Positions 49,191 through 58,018 of a DNA stretch of 64,000 nucleotides are shown here, piece by piece. Positions within the stretch are counted from its first letter, which is position 1, and every line of letters begins with the position of its first letter. A model generated the notes under the pieces. The model saw only the letters and a program-made list of their open reading frames with translations, searched no databases and was not told the DNA's origin. Made by a program: the position numbers and the translations under genes. The DNA is taken from positions 1-64,000 of the forward strand of contig CAXSFM010000010.1 of assembly GCA_964236735.1 (NCBI GenBank). Direction: 5' to 3'. The DNA comes from JAIVJG01 sp964236735. GTDB lineage: Bacteria > Acidobacteriota > Blastocatellia > Pyrinomonadales > Pyrinomonadaceae.

Positions 49191-52190
49191 TCAGTTGCTG
49201 ATGCTTCCAAGTTGTTTGCGAGAGAATTGTATGTCTGGCCGCGCGAGGAAACTGCCGTATGCTTCGTCTCCCCACTGTTGTTGCAGGACGTTGAGCAATT
49301 CGGCGGCATGTGCTGCGTAATGACGCGCGTCCGTACTGTGGCTGCCATCGCGCACAAGGCACGCGCGAGCGGCCACCACACACGCGCGCCATTCCAGTTC
49401 CGTCTGTCCGGCGCGCGCAAAAGATTCCTGCAACTCTGTCGCGGCAGTGAGCGCCGCGTCCGCATCGCCGTCTTCGAGGTCTGCTTCGGCGCGGATGAGC
49501 AAAGTCGCGAGCCGTATTTGATCGCCGGTCGCCTGCGCTTCGCTCACGGCACGCGCGCACATCTCGCGGCCTTCACGCTTCGCGCCTGATTGGCTCAACG
49601 CGAGGCCGAGCGCGCGACGCGCTTCGATGACGATGTCCGGGAACTTCCCTTCGGACAGCGCGAGCGACTTTACGGTCAACGTTTTCACGTCCGCGAAGCG
49701 GCGTTGACTGAGCGCCATCTCGAAGCGACAGTGAAGAGCCTCTACCTCCAACGCTCTATATGTGTTCGACTGCTGGCTTGTGATGGCGTCAACCGCTTTC
49801 AACTGAGACTCGGCATCCGCGTACAAACCAAGATGCCAGAGCGAGACTGCGCGATTAACAAGGCAGTGACCCATGTTGGGTTGATCGTTCGAGGCTTTGG
49901 CAATCGAGTAGCTTTCCTCGAAATACTTGAGAGCGTCCGTGTGTCTCGATTGCAAGGCGAGGATGCGCCCGACATCGTTGAGCGAGAAGATGATTTGCGT
50001 AGAGTCGTTCGACGCGCGCGCGTCCTTCAGAAACTGCTCAAAAGATGCGAGCGCGCCCGCGTAGTCGCCGCTCAGGCGCAAGGCGCGCGCGCGCAACGTC
50101 CGCGAGAGCGCCACCTCACCGCGTAAGCCGCCCTGCTCGTAAAAAGTTTGCGCCTTTTGCAAGTGCGGCAACGCTTCGTCCGTTTTGAGTTGGCTGACGA
50201 GCACGCTGCCGAGCGAGAGTTGCGCGCGCGCCGCCGCCGGTCGCACGCCGTAACGCTCCGCCTGCTCGATGGCCTGCCTGAAATAATCCTCCGCCTTCGG
50301 ATAATCACCGCCTGCGAAATAGACGTTGCCGAGATCAATCAGCCCGCGCGCCGTGAGATTGAACATGCTGTTGGCGCGCGCATACTCGACCGCCTCACGC
50401 GCGTCGCGCTCGGCCTCCGCGAGTTGCTTGTTGGACGCAACCACGCTGCTCAAAGCCAGCAGAGAGAGCACGCGCTGGTACTGGTAATCGTTCGCGCGCG
50501 CGAGTTCGAGCGCCTGTTCCAGATTTTGACGCGCCTCCGCCAGATTGTTCACGATGTTGTGCATGTAACCGCGCTGATAGAACACTTCAGTGCGTCCCTC
50601 TGTGTCGCCCGCCGCGAGATAGAGGCTTTCGGCTTTCTCGAAAGTGCTGTTGGCGCTCGCCAGGTCACGCTTGCGCCCGTAGAGAATGCCGAGACGAAGA
50701 AAGGCCGTCGGCGATTGCGGCTCAAGGTTCGTCGCCTTGACGCAACTGGCAATGGCCTTGTCCGTCTCTGCGGTCTTTTCATAAGCGCGCCCCAGATCGA
50801 GATAGACTTGCGCTGTCTCAGGCGCGCGCCGCGCGATCTCTTCGTAAGCGTGGACTGCGACCGGATAATCGCGCCGGATGGTGGCTGCGATGGCGTCGAG
50901 ATAGAGCGCGTCGAGCGCGTCGAGCGCGGCACGCTCGGGAACGAGCGAGTTGACGACGAGCAATTCGTCTTTCGCCTGATCCAGATAATCGAGTTCGGCG
51001 CGCGACTCGGCCAGGCGCGCGTGCGCGAGCGCGTACTTATCATCAAGCGCGACCGTCGCTTCAAACTCGCGCCCGGCCTTGTAGTAAGCGCCCGCGCGCA
51101 TCGCAGACATGCCGCGCTCGTATGCTTCGCGCGCCGCCGGCTGCGGTTGATGCGCGGAGGCGTGCCATGTAGTGATGACCCAAATACCAAGCAGCCCGAT
51201 GACGAGCGCGATGAAGAACGCGAGCGGCGACAGGCGCGGGCGACGCAGTTTGTCCGAGATGGTGATAAATGCGCTCGAACGCAAGAGGTTCGTCGCCGTC
51301 GTGAGTCGCCGCGTGCGCGTCGTGTCGGAGATTGAAAATTTCGCGCGCGCAGACTTTAAGTCAGCGGCCATCTCGTCCGCCGTCTGGTAACGGTCTTCGG
51401 TTTTTTTGGCGAGGGCTTTAAGCGTGACGCGATCAAGCTCCGGCGTCACGCGCGAATTAAAGTGCGAGGGCGGTGACGGATTGATGTGGAGCACCTGCGC
51501 GCCGATCTCGATGACGTTTGCGCCGGAGAAGGCGGGCCTGCCGGCGATGCATTCATAGAGCAGCGCGCCGAGCGCGAAGATGTCGCTGCGCCCGTCCACA
51601 CGCGCGCCGCGCGCCTGTTCGGGCGAAAGGTAGAGCGGCGTGCCGATGATCACGTCGCTGCGCGTGTGCGTCTCAAGCAGCGTCTGAGCGTGTGAACTCG
51701 AAGCCGCGCCGTTTTCTTCGTCGAGTTGTTTCGCCAGCCCAAAGTCGAGCACCTTGACCTGCCCGCGCTCGTCAATCAGGACGTTCGACGGTTTGATGTC
51801 GCGATGGACGACGCCGCGCCGGTGCGCCTCCGCGAGCGCGGACGCCACCTCTTCGATAATCTCGACGGCACGCGCGAGGCTCAATCCCGTGCCCAGCAGA
51901 ACGTCGGCGAGCGTCTGCCCGACGACAAGTTCCATCACGATGTAAGGTTGTCGCGCGGCGGTCTCGCCGTAGTCATAGACGGCGGCGATGTTTTTGTGCG
52001 CGAGCGCAGAGACGGCGCGCGCCTCGCGCAGGAAGCGCGTGCGATAGCGTTTCTCGTCCGCATCGGCGTGCGGAAATTTGATGGCGACGCGGCGACCGAG
52101 TCGCGTGTCTTCGGCGACATAGACGACGCCCATGCCGCCTTCGCCGATTTGGCTGAGAATGCGGTAATGAGAAATAGTCTGGCCGATCAT
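49191..52190 (-). CDS. Receptor-type Ser/Thr protein kinase with TPR sensor domain
   Basis: Protein of 999 residues. A Hanks-type kinase domain (about 8-275) has the glycine loop GEGGMGVVY, the lysine in VAIKF, catalytic HRDIKPSN, DFG and the SPEQARG activation segment; all key residues are present. A membrane helix follows at about 332-352. The outer part (about 375-999) is a long array of TPR-like helical repeats (AREAYERGMSAMRAG, AQVYLDLGRAYEKTAETDKA, SPTAFLRLGILYGRK, and more), probably a peptide- or protein-binding sensor. Such kinases signal envelope state to cytoplasmic targets. Confidence 0.92.
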   Translation of the reverse strand: MIGQTISHYRILSQIGEGGMGVVYVAEDTRLGRRVAIKFPHADADEKRYRTRFLREARAVSALAHKNIAAVYDYGETAARQPYIVMELVVGQTLADVLLGTGLSLARAVEIIEEVASALAEAHRRGVVHRDIKPSNVLIDERGQVKVLDFGLAKQLDEENGAASSSHAQTLLETHTRSDVIIGTPLYLSPEQARGARVDGRSDIFALGALLYECIAGRPAFSGANVIEIGAQVLHINPSPPSHFNSRVTPELDRVTLKALAKKTEDRYQTADEMAADLKSARAKFSISDTTRTRRLTTATNLLRSSAFITISDKLRRPRLSPLAFFIALVIGLLGIWVITTWHASAHQPQPAAREAYERGMSAMRAGAYYKAGREFEATVALDDKYALAHARLAESRAELDYLDQAKDELLVVNSLVPERAALDALDALYLDAIAATIRRDYPVAVHAYEEIARRAPETAQVYLDLGRAYEKTAETDKAIASCVKATNLEPQSPTAFLRLGILYGRKRDLASANSTFEKAESLYLAAGDTEGRTEVFYQRGYMHNIVNNLAEARQNLEQALELARANDYQYQRVLSLLALSSVVASNKQLAEAERDAREAVEYARANSMFNLTARGLIDLGNVYFAGGDYPKAEDYFRQAIEQAERYGVRPAAARAQLSLGSVLVSQLKTDEALPHLQKAQTFYEQGGLRGEVALSRTLRARALRLSGDYAGALASFEQFLKDARASNDSTQIIFSLNDVGRILALQSRHTDALKYFEESYSIAKASNDQPNMGHCLVNRAVSLWHLGLYADAESQLKAVDAITSQQSNTYRALEVEALHCRFEMALSQRRFADVKTLTVKSLALSEGKFPDIVIEARRALGLALSQSGAKREGREMCARAVSEAQATGDQIRLATLLIRAEADLEDGDADAALTAATELQESFARAGQTELEWRACVVAARACLVRDGSHSTDARHYAAHAAELLNVLQQQWGDEAYGSFLARPDIQFSRKQLGSISN

Positions 52191-52410
52191 CTGTGCGAGT
52201 GTTCCTGTCTGTTTGAGGCGCGCGCTGGGCGTGTCTGAATTTTTAACGCACGGGCGGACTCGTCGCGTGTGTCAGTCAATTCATTGGATGGTGGAAAAAT
52301 TCGGACGCAGGCGTATTCTGCGTTAAAGCCTGTGGCTTGACAAGGTTTTTGCGCGCGGGCGGTTTGAAGACGCTTGTGAAACGCGCGTGAAGAAAAATTC
52401 AAGAATGTTG

Positions 52411-52444
52411 GGCGCGAGAGAAATTACCTTTTCCCTCTCGCGCC
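52411..52444. terminator. Hairpin, possible terminator
   Basis: Perfect 10-base arms GGCGCGAGAG (52411-52420) and complement (52435-52444), no T run. It lies just after the M28 peptidase stop on the minus strand. Confidence 0.4.
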
Positions 52445-52451
52445 TCATGCG

Positions 52452-54503
52452 TCAAGGCTTGCGCGCGAGCGGTGTAATCTTGAGTGTTAAGCTCTGCGCG
52501 GCGCGGAGGATGACGACATCGTACTCTTGGCCGGCTTTCATCTCGGCCAGCGCGTAGGTGTAGTCATAGACGTTTCGCACGTCGCGCCCGGCGAGTTTGA
52601 CGATGCGGTCGCCCGCTTTGAGTCCCGCTTTTTCCGCCGGAGAATTTTCGCGCACCGCGTCGAGCTTGACGCCGTCGGTCGTCTCGCCGTAATTCGGAAC
52701 CGTGCCGAGATAGACGCGGAAGCTTGCGCTGCGCCCGCCCGCGCCTTCGCTCTTGGCGACGGTATAAGTCGGACGCTTGTCGCTCGCCTCCAGGTCTTCA
52801 ACAATCTCTTTGACGAAAGCGACGACGCGCGCCTCGCCCTCATAGTTGATGCGCTCCGGTGTGTCCGTCGGCTTGTGATAATCCTCGTGCGTGCCGGTGA
52901 AGAAAAAGAGCACGGGAATCTTCTTCGCGTAAAACGACGAATGATCGCTCGGCCCGAAGCCGTCTTCGTTGAGCGTGAGCGCGAAACGATTTTTCGTCTT
53001 CACAGGCGAGGCCGAATTTCCCGGCGGCACGTCAGTCAACTGCGTGAGAGATTTCTTGTCTCCTTCGCTCATGTTGGCGACCGCAACGAGAGATTTCCAT
53101 TCCTGCGCCGTGCCGACGCCGCCGATGATGAGCGTGTTGTCTTTGAGACGCCCGACCATATCCATGTTAACCATCGCGACTGTTCGCTCAAGCGGCAGCA
53201 TCGGATGCGTGACGTAGTAGCTCGAACCGATTAAGCCCTCTTCCTCGCCGCTGAACGCGATGAAGACGACGGTGCGACGTAAACCAGCGCGCTCCTGTGA
53301 AAGCATCCGCGCGAGTTCGAGCAAGCCCGCCACGCCCGAAGCGTTGTCGTCCGCGCCGTGATGGATGTCGCCCTCACGCGCCGCGAGACTGCCCGCCCCA
53401 CCGCGTCCCAAATGATCGTAGTGCGCGCCGATGACGATCACTTCGTTTTTCAACTGTGGGTCTCGGCCTTCAAGGATGCCGACGACGTTAGAGGCTGGCT
53501 CGTTCTTACGAACGATGTCCGTCGAGATGGCGAGCGCCTCGTGTGACATCAGCTTGAGAGATTCGAGGAGAAAATCATACTCTCGCAAACGCTTTTCTTC
53601 CCCTTGAGGCGTGGTCGTTTCAGCGCGCCACTTAGGATATTTCCCCTTAACTTCTTTGAGCTGCGGCGGCCCAGACAAGCCGAGAATCTTCGCTGCCGCT
53701 TGTCGCGAAATCACTACGACGGGCAAACCCGCATCGCCGCCCGCATTGTCGTAAGCGAGACGCGAGAGCCGGTCATCTTTGAAATTTTCTTCCTCCGCGA
53801 TGAGCACAAGCGCGCGTGCGCCGGCCCCGCGCGCCGCCGCCGCTCTGAGCCGCAGATCTGCGTAGCGCGCGAACTGCCCGTGCGGATTATCACCGTCCGG
53901 CGTCGAAGCGAACGCGAGCGCGATGCGGTCTTTCACGTCCGCGTTTTTGTAATCGTCGTGATTCAATTCCGGCGCGCTGATGCCGTAAGCGACGAACGTG
54001 AGCGGCGCATTCTCCATGCGCCCGTTCGCGCTGAAGCCGAGCGGCAGCCAGTCTTCGCCCGCGCGCAAATCGAGCGTCGCAGCAGCAGCCGCAACAGTGG
54101 CGGCGGGCGTCGTCTGCGATGTTGACGAAGTTGAGGAAGTGATGACGGCGCGCGTCGTCAGCGTCATCGCGTTCGCCTTGCCGAGTTCGACGCCGGCGAC
54201 GTAGGGAAATTCCTGCATGTAGCGGCGGGGAGAATCCGCCTCCAGACGCGACATGCCGGGCAGGTCAACGCCGACGCTGCGACGCAGGCCAGCGCGTGCG
54301 AATTCTCTGGCGATATATTCCGCGGCCATGTTCGCGCCGGATGTTCCCGTCCTGCGCCCTTCGAGTTTGTCCGAAGCGAGATAGACGATGTGCGCGCGCA
54401 GGCGTTCCGCATCGGGCGCGTTTGTGTCCGCAGCTTTCTGCTGTGCGAAGGCGGACGAAGCGAGAATGAAGATGAGTGAGAGGCGAAGAAATTTGTGTTG
54501 CAT
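52452..54503 (-). CDS. Secreted M28 peptidase with PA and PDZ domains
   Basis: Peptidase of 683 residues with a signal peptide (about 1-20, FLRLSLIFILASSAFA). A PA-type lid insert (about 150-300) precedes the M28 zinc domain: VIVIGAHYDHLG, HHGADDNASGVAGLLELA, FIAFSGEEEGLIGS and NMDMVGR carry the two-zinc ligands and general base. The C-terminus is a PDZ domain (about 595-680: ENSPAEKAGLKAGDRIVKLAGRDV). It likely trims peptides in the periplasm. The start at 54503 is chosen because a GTG at 54524 would only add seven residues overlapping the next gene. Confidence 0.9.
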   Translation of the reverse strand: MQHKFLRLSLIFILASSAFAQQKAADTNAPDAERLRAHIVYLASDKLEGRRTGTSGANMAAEYIAREFARAGLRRSVGVDLPGMSRLEADSPRRYMQEFPYVAGVELGKANAMTLTTRAVITSSTSSTSQTTPAATVAAAAATLDLRAGEDWLPLGFSANGRMENAPLTFVAYGISAPELNHDDYKNADVKDRIALAFASTPDGDNPHGQFARYADLRLRAAAARGAGARALVLIAEEENFKDDRLSRLAYDNAGGDAGLPVVVISRQAAAKILGLSGPPQLKEVKGKYPKWRAETTTPQGEEKRLREYDFLLESLKLMSHEALAISTDIVRKNEPASNVVGILEGRDPQLKNEVIVIGAHYDHLGRGGAGSLAAREGDIHHGADDNASGVAGLLELARMLSQERAGLRRTVVFIAFSGEEEGLIGSSYYVTHPMLPLERTVAMVNMDMVGRLKDNTLIIGGVGTAQEWKSLVAVANMSEGDKKSLTQLTDVPPGNSASPVKTKNRFALTLNEDGFGPSDHSSFYAKKIPVLFFFTGTHEDYHKPTDTPERINYEGEARVVAFVKEIVEDLEASDKRPTYTVAKSEGAGGRSASFRVYLGTVPNYGETTDGVKLDAVRENSPAEKAGLKAGDRIVKLAGRDVRNVYDYTYALAEMKAGQEYDVVILRAAQSLTLKITPLARKP

Positions 54504-54511
54504 GATAATTC

Positions 54512-55576
54512 TCAATTCACCCAATCGGCGATGAAGACATTCGTGTCACCCTTGACTGCGCCGTGACGGTTCGAGGCGAAGACTAATTTTTTCCCGTCGG
54601 GCGAGAACATCGGGAAACCGTCGAAGCTGTCGTTGAAAGTGATTTGCTCCAACCCCGTGCCGTCCGTGTTCACCGAGTAGAGATCGAAGTTGCGTCCCTT
54701 CGGATCGTTGACGTTCGAGGCGAAGATGATGCGCCGGGCGTCCGGGAAAAAGTAGGGCGCGAAGCTCGCCGCGCCGAGATGAGTGACCTGCCGCTTATTT
54801 CTGCCGTCGGCATCCATCACCCACAGTTCAAACACGGTCGGCTCGATCAAACCTTCGGTGAGTTTCTGTTTGTAGCGCGCGATTTGCTCCGGCGTCTGCG
54901 GATGATAGGCACGATAGACGATCTGTTTGCCGTCGCGCGAGTAGAACGCGCCGCCGTCGTAGCCGAGGTCAGTAGTCAGACGCTTCACGTTGCGCCCGTC
55001 GGCGTCCATCGCGTAGAGGTCGAGGTCGCCGCTTCTGAGCGACGTGAAGACGATGTGTCTGCCGTCCGTCGAGATGGTCGCTTCGGCGTCGTAGCCGTCC
55101 GTGCTCGTCAACTGTTTTAAGTCCGAGCCGTCAGGTCGCGCGGTGTAGATGTCGAACGTCTTGCGAATCGGCCAGACGTAACCTTTGGAATAATCCGGTC
55201 GCGGCGGGCACTCTTTCGCCGCCCCGTGCGTCGAGGCGTAGAGCAGCCGCTTGCCGTTCGGGAAGATGTAAGAACACGTCGTCGCGCCTCCGCCGGTCGA
55301 GACCATCCGCACGTCCGAACCGTCCGCGCGCATCGTGTAAATCTGGTCGCACTCGCGCCCGTCGCGCTTCGATTGAAAACTGAGCAGGCTGCCGTCGCCG
55401 TTAAAATAAGCCTCGGCATTTTCGCCGCCGAAGGTCAGTTGGCGCACGTTGCGGAGATGCTTTTCTGACGCGAGATTGACGCCGTCATCGTCTGATGTTG
55501 CGCGCGTGTTTGTGCCCGTAATGGTGAAAGACAATATGATGAGAGCCGCAATTAAAACGAAGAATATTTTTGTCAT
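54512..55576 (-). CDS. Secreted TolB-like beta-propeller protein
   Basis: Protein of 354 residues with a signal peptide (about 1-26). At least five PD40-type blades follow: NVRQLTFGGENAEAYFNGDGSLLSFQSKRDG, then DIYTARPDGSDLKQLT, DLYAMDADGRNVKRLTT, ELWVMDADGRNKRQVTHLG and DLYSVNTDGTGLEQITFND. The repeated (D/E)(I/L)Y-DG-LT pattern is the TolB/PD40 signature. It lacks the TolB N-terminal domain, so it is a stand-alone propeller, probably for protein or ligand binding. Upstream of the M28 peptidase gene by eight bases on the same strand and perhaps functionally linked to it. Confidence 0.87.
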   Translation of the reverse strand: MTKIFFVLIAALIILSFTITGTNTRATSDDDGVNLASEKHLRNVRQLTFGGENAEAYFNGDGSLLSFQSKRDGRECDQIYTMRADGSDVRMVSTGGGATTCSYIFPNGKRLLYASTHGAAKECPPRPDYSKGYVWPIRKTFDIYTARPDGSDLKQLTSTDGYDAEATISTDGRHIVFTSLRSGDLDLYAMDADGRNVKRLTTDLGYDGGAFYSRDGKQIVYRAYHPQTPEQIARYKQKLTEGLIEPTVFELWVMDADGRNKRQVTHLGAASFAPYFFPDARRIIFASNVNDPKGRNFDLYSVNTDGTGLEQITFNDSFDGFPMFSPDGKKLVFASNRHGAVKGDTNVFIADWVN

Positions 55577-55606
55577 AAACCTTCAAGCCTGACGAAGCGA
55601 AAACAG

Positions 55607-55701
55607 TCTCACGCAAAGGCGCAAAGACGCAAAGCGAAGGCGAGAAGCGTCAGTATCCGACTTTCAACGGTTTTTAGCTTTGCGTCTTTGCGTGACTCTT
55701 T
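55607..55701. repeat. Tandem-unit inverted repeat, 8-base GCAAAGAC-type units
   Basis: Left arm (55610-55637): cacgcaaa ggcgcaaa gacgcaaa gcg. Right arm (55677-55697): gctttgcgtctttgcgtgac. The unit here is eight bases, not seven, but the layout matches the heptad family. It lies between the co-directional serC and propeller genes. Confidence 0.88.
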
Positions 55702-55702
55702 C

Positions 55703-56788
55703 CTACCCGTTCGTCCTCTCGAATTCTTTCATAAACGAGACGAGCGCCTCGACGCCCTCGCGCGGGAAGGCGTTGTAGATTGAGGCGCGAATGCCGCCGA
55801 CCGAGCGATGACCCTTGAGGCCGTCGAGTTTCGCGGCGGTCGCCTCACTCGCGAACTTCTTTTCCAACTCTTCCGACGGCAGGCGAAACGTGACGTTCAT
55901 GTTCGAGCGACAATTAACATCGGCGTGGCCGCGATAAAAATCCGTCGCGTCAATTGCATCGTAGAGCAGACCGGCTTTCGCTTCATTTTCGCGCCCCATT
56001 CCCTCCAGCCCGCCTTTGTTTTTGAGCCACTGGCAGATGAGATTGATGATGTAAATGCCCCACGTATTCGGCGTGTTGTAGAGCGAGTCGTTCTCCGTGT
56101 GCGTGCGATAGTCGAGCATCGTGTGCAAGCCGTCGGGAATGCGCGTTAACAAATCATCGCGGAGGATGACGACGGTCACGCCGGACGGCCCCATGTTCTT
56201 CTGCGCGCCCGCGTAGATGAGCGCGTACTTCGCCACGTCAACCGGACGCGAAAGAATATTCGATGAAGAGTCGTTGATGAGCGGCACGTCGCCGACCTCC
56301 GGCTCGGCCTTCCACTCGACGCCCTCAATCGTTTCGTTCGAGGTCATGTGAACGTAAGCCGCGTGCGGGTCTAACTTCAACTCGTCCTGTGCGGGCACGC
56401 GCGAGTAACGGCTGTCGGCCATGTCTGCGGCGACGTTGACCGCGCCCTGCTTCTTCGCTTCCTTCGCGGCCTTCTTGCCCCAACTGCCCGTCAGGATGTA
56501 ATCCGCGCTCCCACCTTCGGGCAGCAGATTCATCGCGACCATCGAAAACTGCAAGCTCGCGCCGCCCTGCAAAAAAAGCACCTTGTAATTTTCGGGAATG
56601 CCCATCAACTCGCGCAGGCCATGCTCCGCGCCCTTGTGTATCTCGTCGAAAGTCTTCGAGCGATGGCTAATCTCCATCACGGACATCCCGACGCCGGGCA
56701 AGCTCAACATCTCGTCGCGCGCCTGTTCGAGCACCGGCACGGGCAGCACGGCGGGGCCGGCGCTGAAGTTGTAAATTCTCTCGGTCAT
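55703..56788 (-). CDS. serC: Phosphoserine aminotransferase
   Basis: Class V PLP-dependent aminotransferase of 361 residues. ERIYNFSAGPAVLPVPVLEQA at the start, VLFLQGGASLQFSMVA, the PLP lysine in YAGAQKNMGPSGVT, and the C-terminal HRSVGGIRASIYNAFP are all typical of SerC. It converts 3-phosphohydroxypyruvate to phosphoserine with glutamate, the step after SerA. Start at 56788 has an AGGAG site seven bases upstream. It is flanked by two repeat elements and serA lies 1.2 kb away on the same strand. Confidence 0.95.
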   Translation of the reverse strand: MTERIYNFSAGPAVLPVPVLEQARDEMLSLPGVGMSVMEISHRSKTFDEIHKGAEHGLRELMGIPENYKVLFLQGGASLQFSMVAMNLLPEGGSADYILTGSWGKKAAKEAKKQGAVNVAADMADSRYSRVPAQDELKLDPHAAYVHMTSNETIEGVEWKAEPEVGDVPLINDSSSNILSRPVDVAKYALIYAGAQKNMGPSGVTVVILRDDLLTRIPDGLHTMLDYRTHTENDSLYNTPNTWGIYIINLICQWLKNKGGLEGMGRENEAKAGLLYDAIDATDFYRGHADVNCRSNMNVTFRLPSEELEKKFASEATAAKLDGLKGHRSVGGIRASIYNAFPREGVEALVSFMKEFERTNG

Positions 56789-56800
56789 TGATTTTCTCCT

Positions 56801-56880
56801 GTGAATGGTGAACGGTGAATGGTAAATGACGAGCGACAAGGAAGCGCATCAATCTCCATTTACGATTTACCGTTTACCTC
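56801..56880. repeat. Heptad inverted repeat, TGAATGG/TGAACGG units
   Basis: Left arm (56801-56830): tgaatgg tgaacgg tgaatgg taaatga. Right arm (56854-56880): ccatttacgatttaccgttt. The right arm supplies the last codons and stop of the SDR gene on the minus strand, so the repeat has been captured as coding sequence. Confidence 0.87.
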
Positions 56881-57657
56881 TGTCGGCTTGTATTGCTTTC
56901 TTAAAATCTTCCCGGCCATGCGCGTCACGAGCGAGCGCGGCGCGAGGCGTTCGGCCTCGACCATCAGAAAATTTCCCCAGCCGGAGACGACATGCCCGCG
57001 TCCGCGCTCAAGCGCGCGCAAGGCCGTCTCGACGACCGCATCCGGCGTTTGCGTGATCGTGCCGGGCGGCGTGTCAGTCCCCGCCGCTTTGAAAAAGTTC
57101 GTCTCCGTCGCGCCGGGACACAAGGCCAGCACCCGAATATTATGCGCGCGATTTTCTTCCCACAACGCCTCTGAGAAAGAAAGCACGAACGCCTTCGTCG
57201 CCGCATACGTCGCCATGTACGGCACGGCTTGAAACGCGGCGGTCGAGGCGACGTTGATAATCGCACCGCTTCCGCGCGCACGCATCGGCGCGAGATACCG
57301 ATGCGTTAACTCAAGCAGCGCACGGACGTTCAAGTCAATCATCCCCAACCCGCGCTCAAGTTCCAACTCTGCAAACTCACCCACCGCGCCGAAGCCCGCG
57401 TTGTTGACGAGCGTCTCAACTTCCAATCCGCGCCGCACCGTCTCTTCAAACAGACGCGACGGCGCATCTCTCTCCGTCAGATCAATCGCGATGTACTGCG
57501 CGTCCACCTTATGCGCCCGCCGCAACTCTTCACACAATTCCACGAGCTTACTTTCAGAGCGCGCCACCAGAGTCACATTCTCGCCACGCGCCGCCAGTCG
57601 CCGCGCGAACACTTCCCCGATGCCGCCCGACGCGCCGGTGATGAGCGTTGTTTTCAT
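56860..57657 (-). CDS. Short-chain dehydrogenase/reductase
   Basis: Classical SDR of 265 residues. NAD(P) site TLITGASGGIGEVFARRLA (about 4-20), NNAG at about 87, catalytic serine in INVASTAAF, Y and K in YMATYAATKAF, and NIRVLALCPGATETNF. Resembles the DltE/YqjQ-type oxidoreductases with a broad substrate range. The C-terminal tail (TEVNGKS) is encoded by the right arm of a heptad repeat, so the native end was probably KQYK or slightly before it. It is followed without gap by a lipoprotein gene on the same strand. Confidence 0.9.
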   Translation of the reverse strand: MKTTLITGASGGIGEVFARRLAARGENVTLVARSESKLVELCEELRRAHKVDAQYIAIDLTERDAPSRLFEETVRRGLEVETLVNNAGFGAVGEFAELELERGLGMIDLNVRALLELTHRYLAPMRARGSGAIINVASTAAFQAVPYMATYAATKAFVLSFSEALWEENRAHNIRVLALCPGATETNFFKAAGTDTPPGTITQTPDAVVETALRALERGRGHVVSGWGNFLMVEAERLAPRSLVTRMAGKILRKQYKPTEVNGKS

Positions 57658-57999
57658 CTATTGTGGCTGATTAAGCTCAACCTCTGTCTCACACAATTTG
57701 ATGGGAAGTTTCGCCGCTATCACTGCATTCATCACATTCGTTGCTTGTTCGGACATCTTACCCTGCGGGTTCTCTCTGTAGTATAAGACCGCACCGTTAT
57801 CGGCTTTGAGCCGTGCAAACTCTTGCTTCAACTCATCGAGTGCAACAACCTTATCGTCTAAGTAAATGACTCCTGTCTGTGTGACCTTGACCCTGACAGT
57901 GCGAGCGAAATGAAGATCATTTGAATTTGTCATGCCCTGCTTCACACAGCCTATGAACAACAACATAATGGCAAACAAGATGGTGCAGTGTGTTTTCAT
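57658..57999 (-). CDS. Lipoprotein with ExbD/TolR-like domain
   Basis: Protein of 113 residues. The signal ends in a lipobox-like LFIGC (about 14-18), predicting lipidation at Cys18. The mature part resembles the periplasmic domain of ExbD/TolR: VRVKVTQTGVIYLDDKVVALDELKQEF, GAVLYYRENPQGKMSEQATNVMNAVI. True ExbD has an N-terminal membrane helix carrying an aspartate; here that helix is replaced by the lipid anchor. Base composition is more AT-rich than the neighbours. Its ATG begins 19 bases after serA's stop and its own stop touches the SDR start, so an operon is likely. Confidence 0.65.
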   Translation of the reverse strand: MKTHCTILFAIMLLFIGCVKQGMTNSNDLHFARTVRVKVTQTGVIYLDDKVVALDELKQEFARLKADNGAVLYYRENPQGKMSEQATNVMNAVIAAKLPIKLCETEVELNQPQ

Positions 58000-58018
58000 C
58001 TTTCTCCGAATGCAGAAA

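Noticed and set aside
1131..56880. CRISPR array interpretation of the heptad elements
   Set aside because: Units are 7-9 bases in inverted pairs, without regular spacers or cas genes, and are scattered among intergenic gaps.
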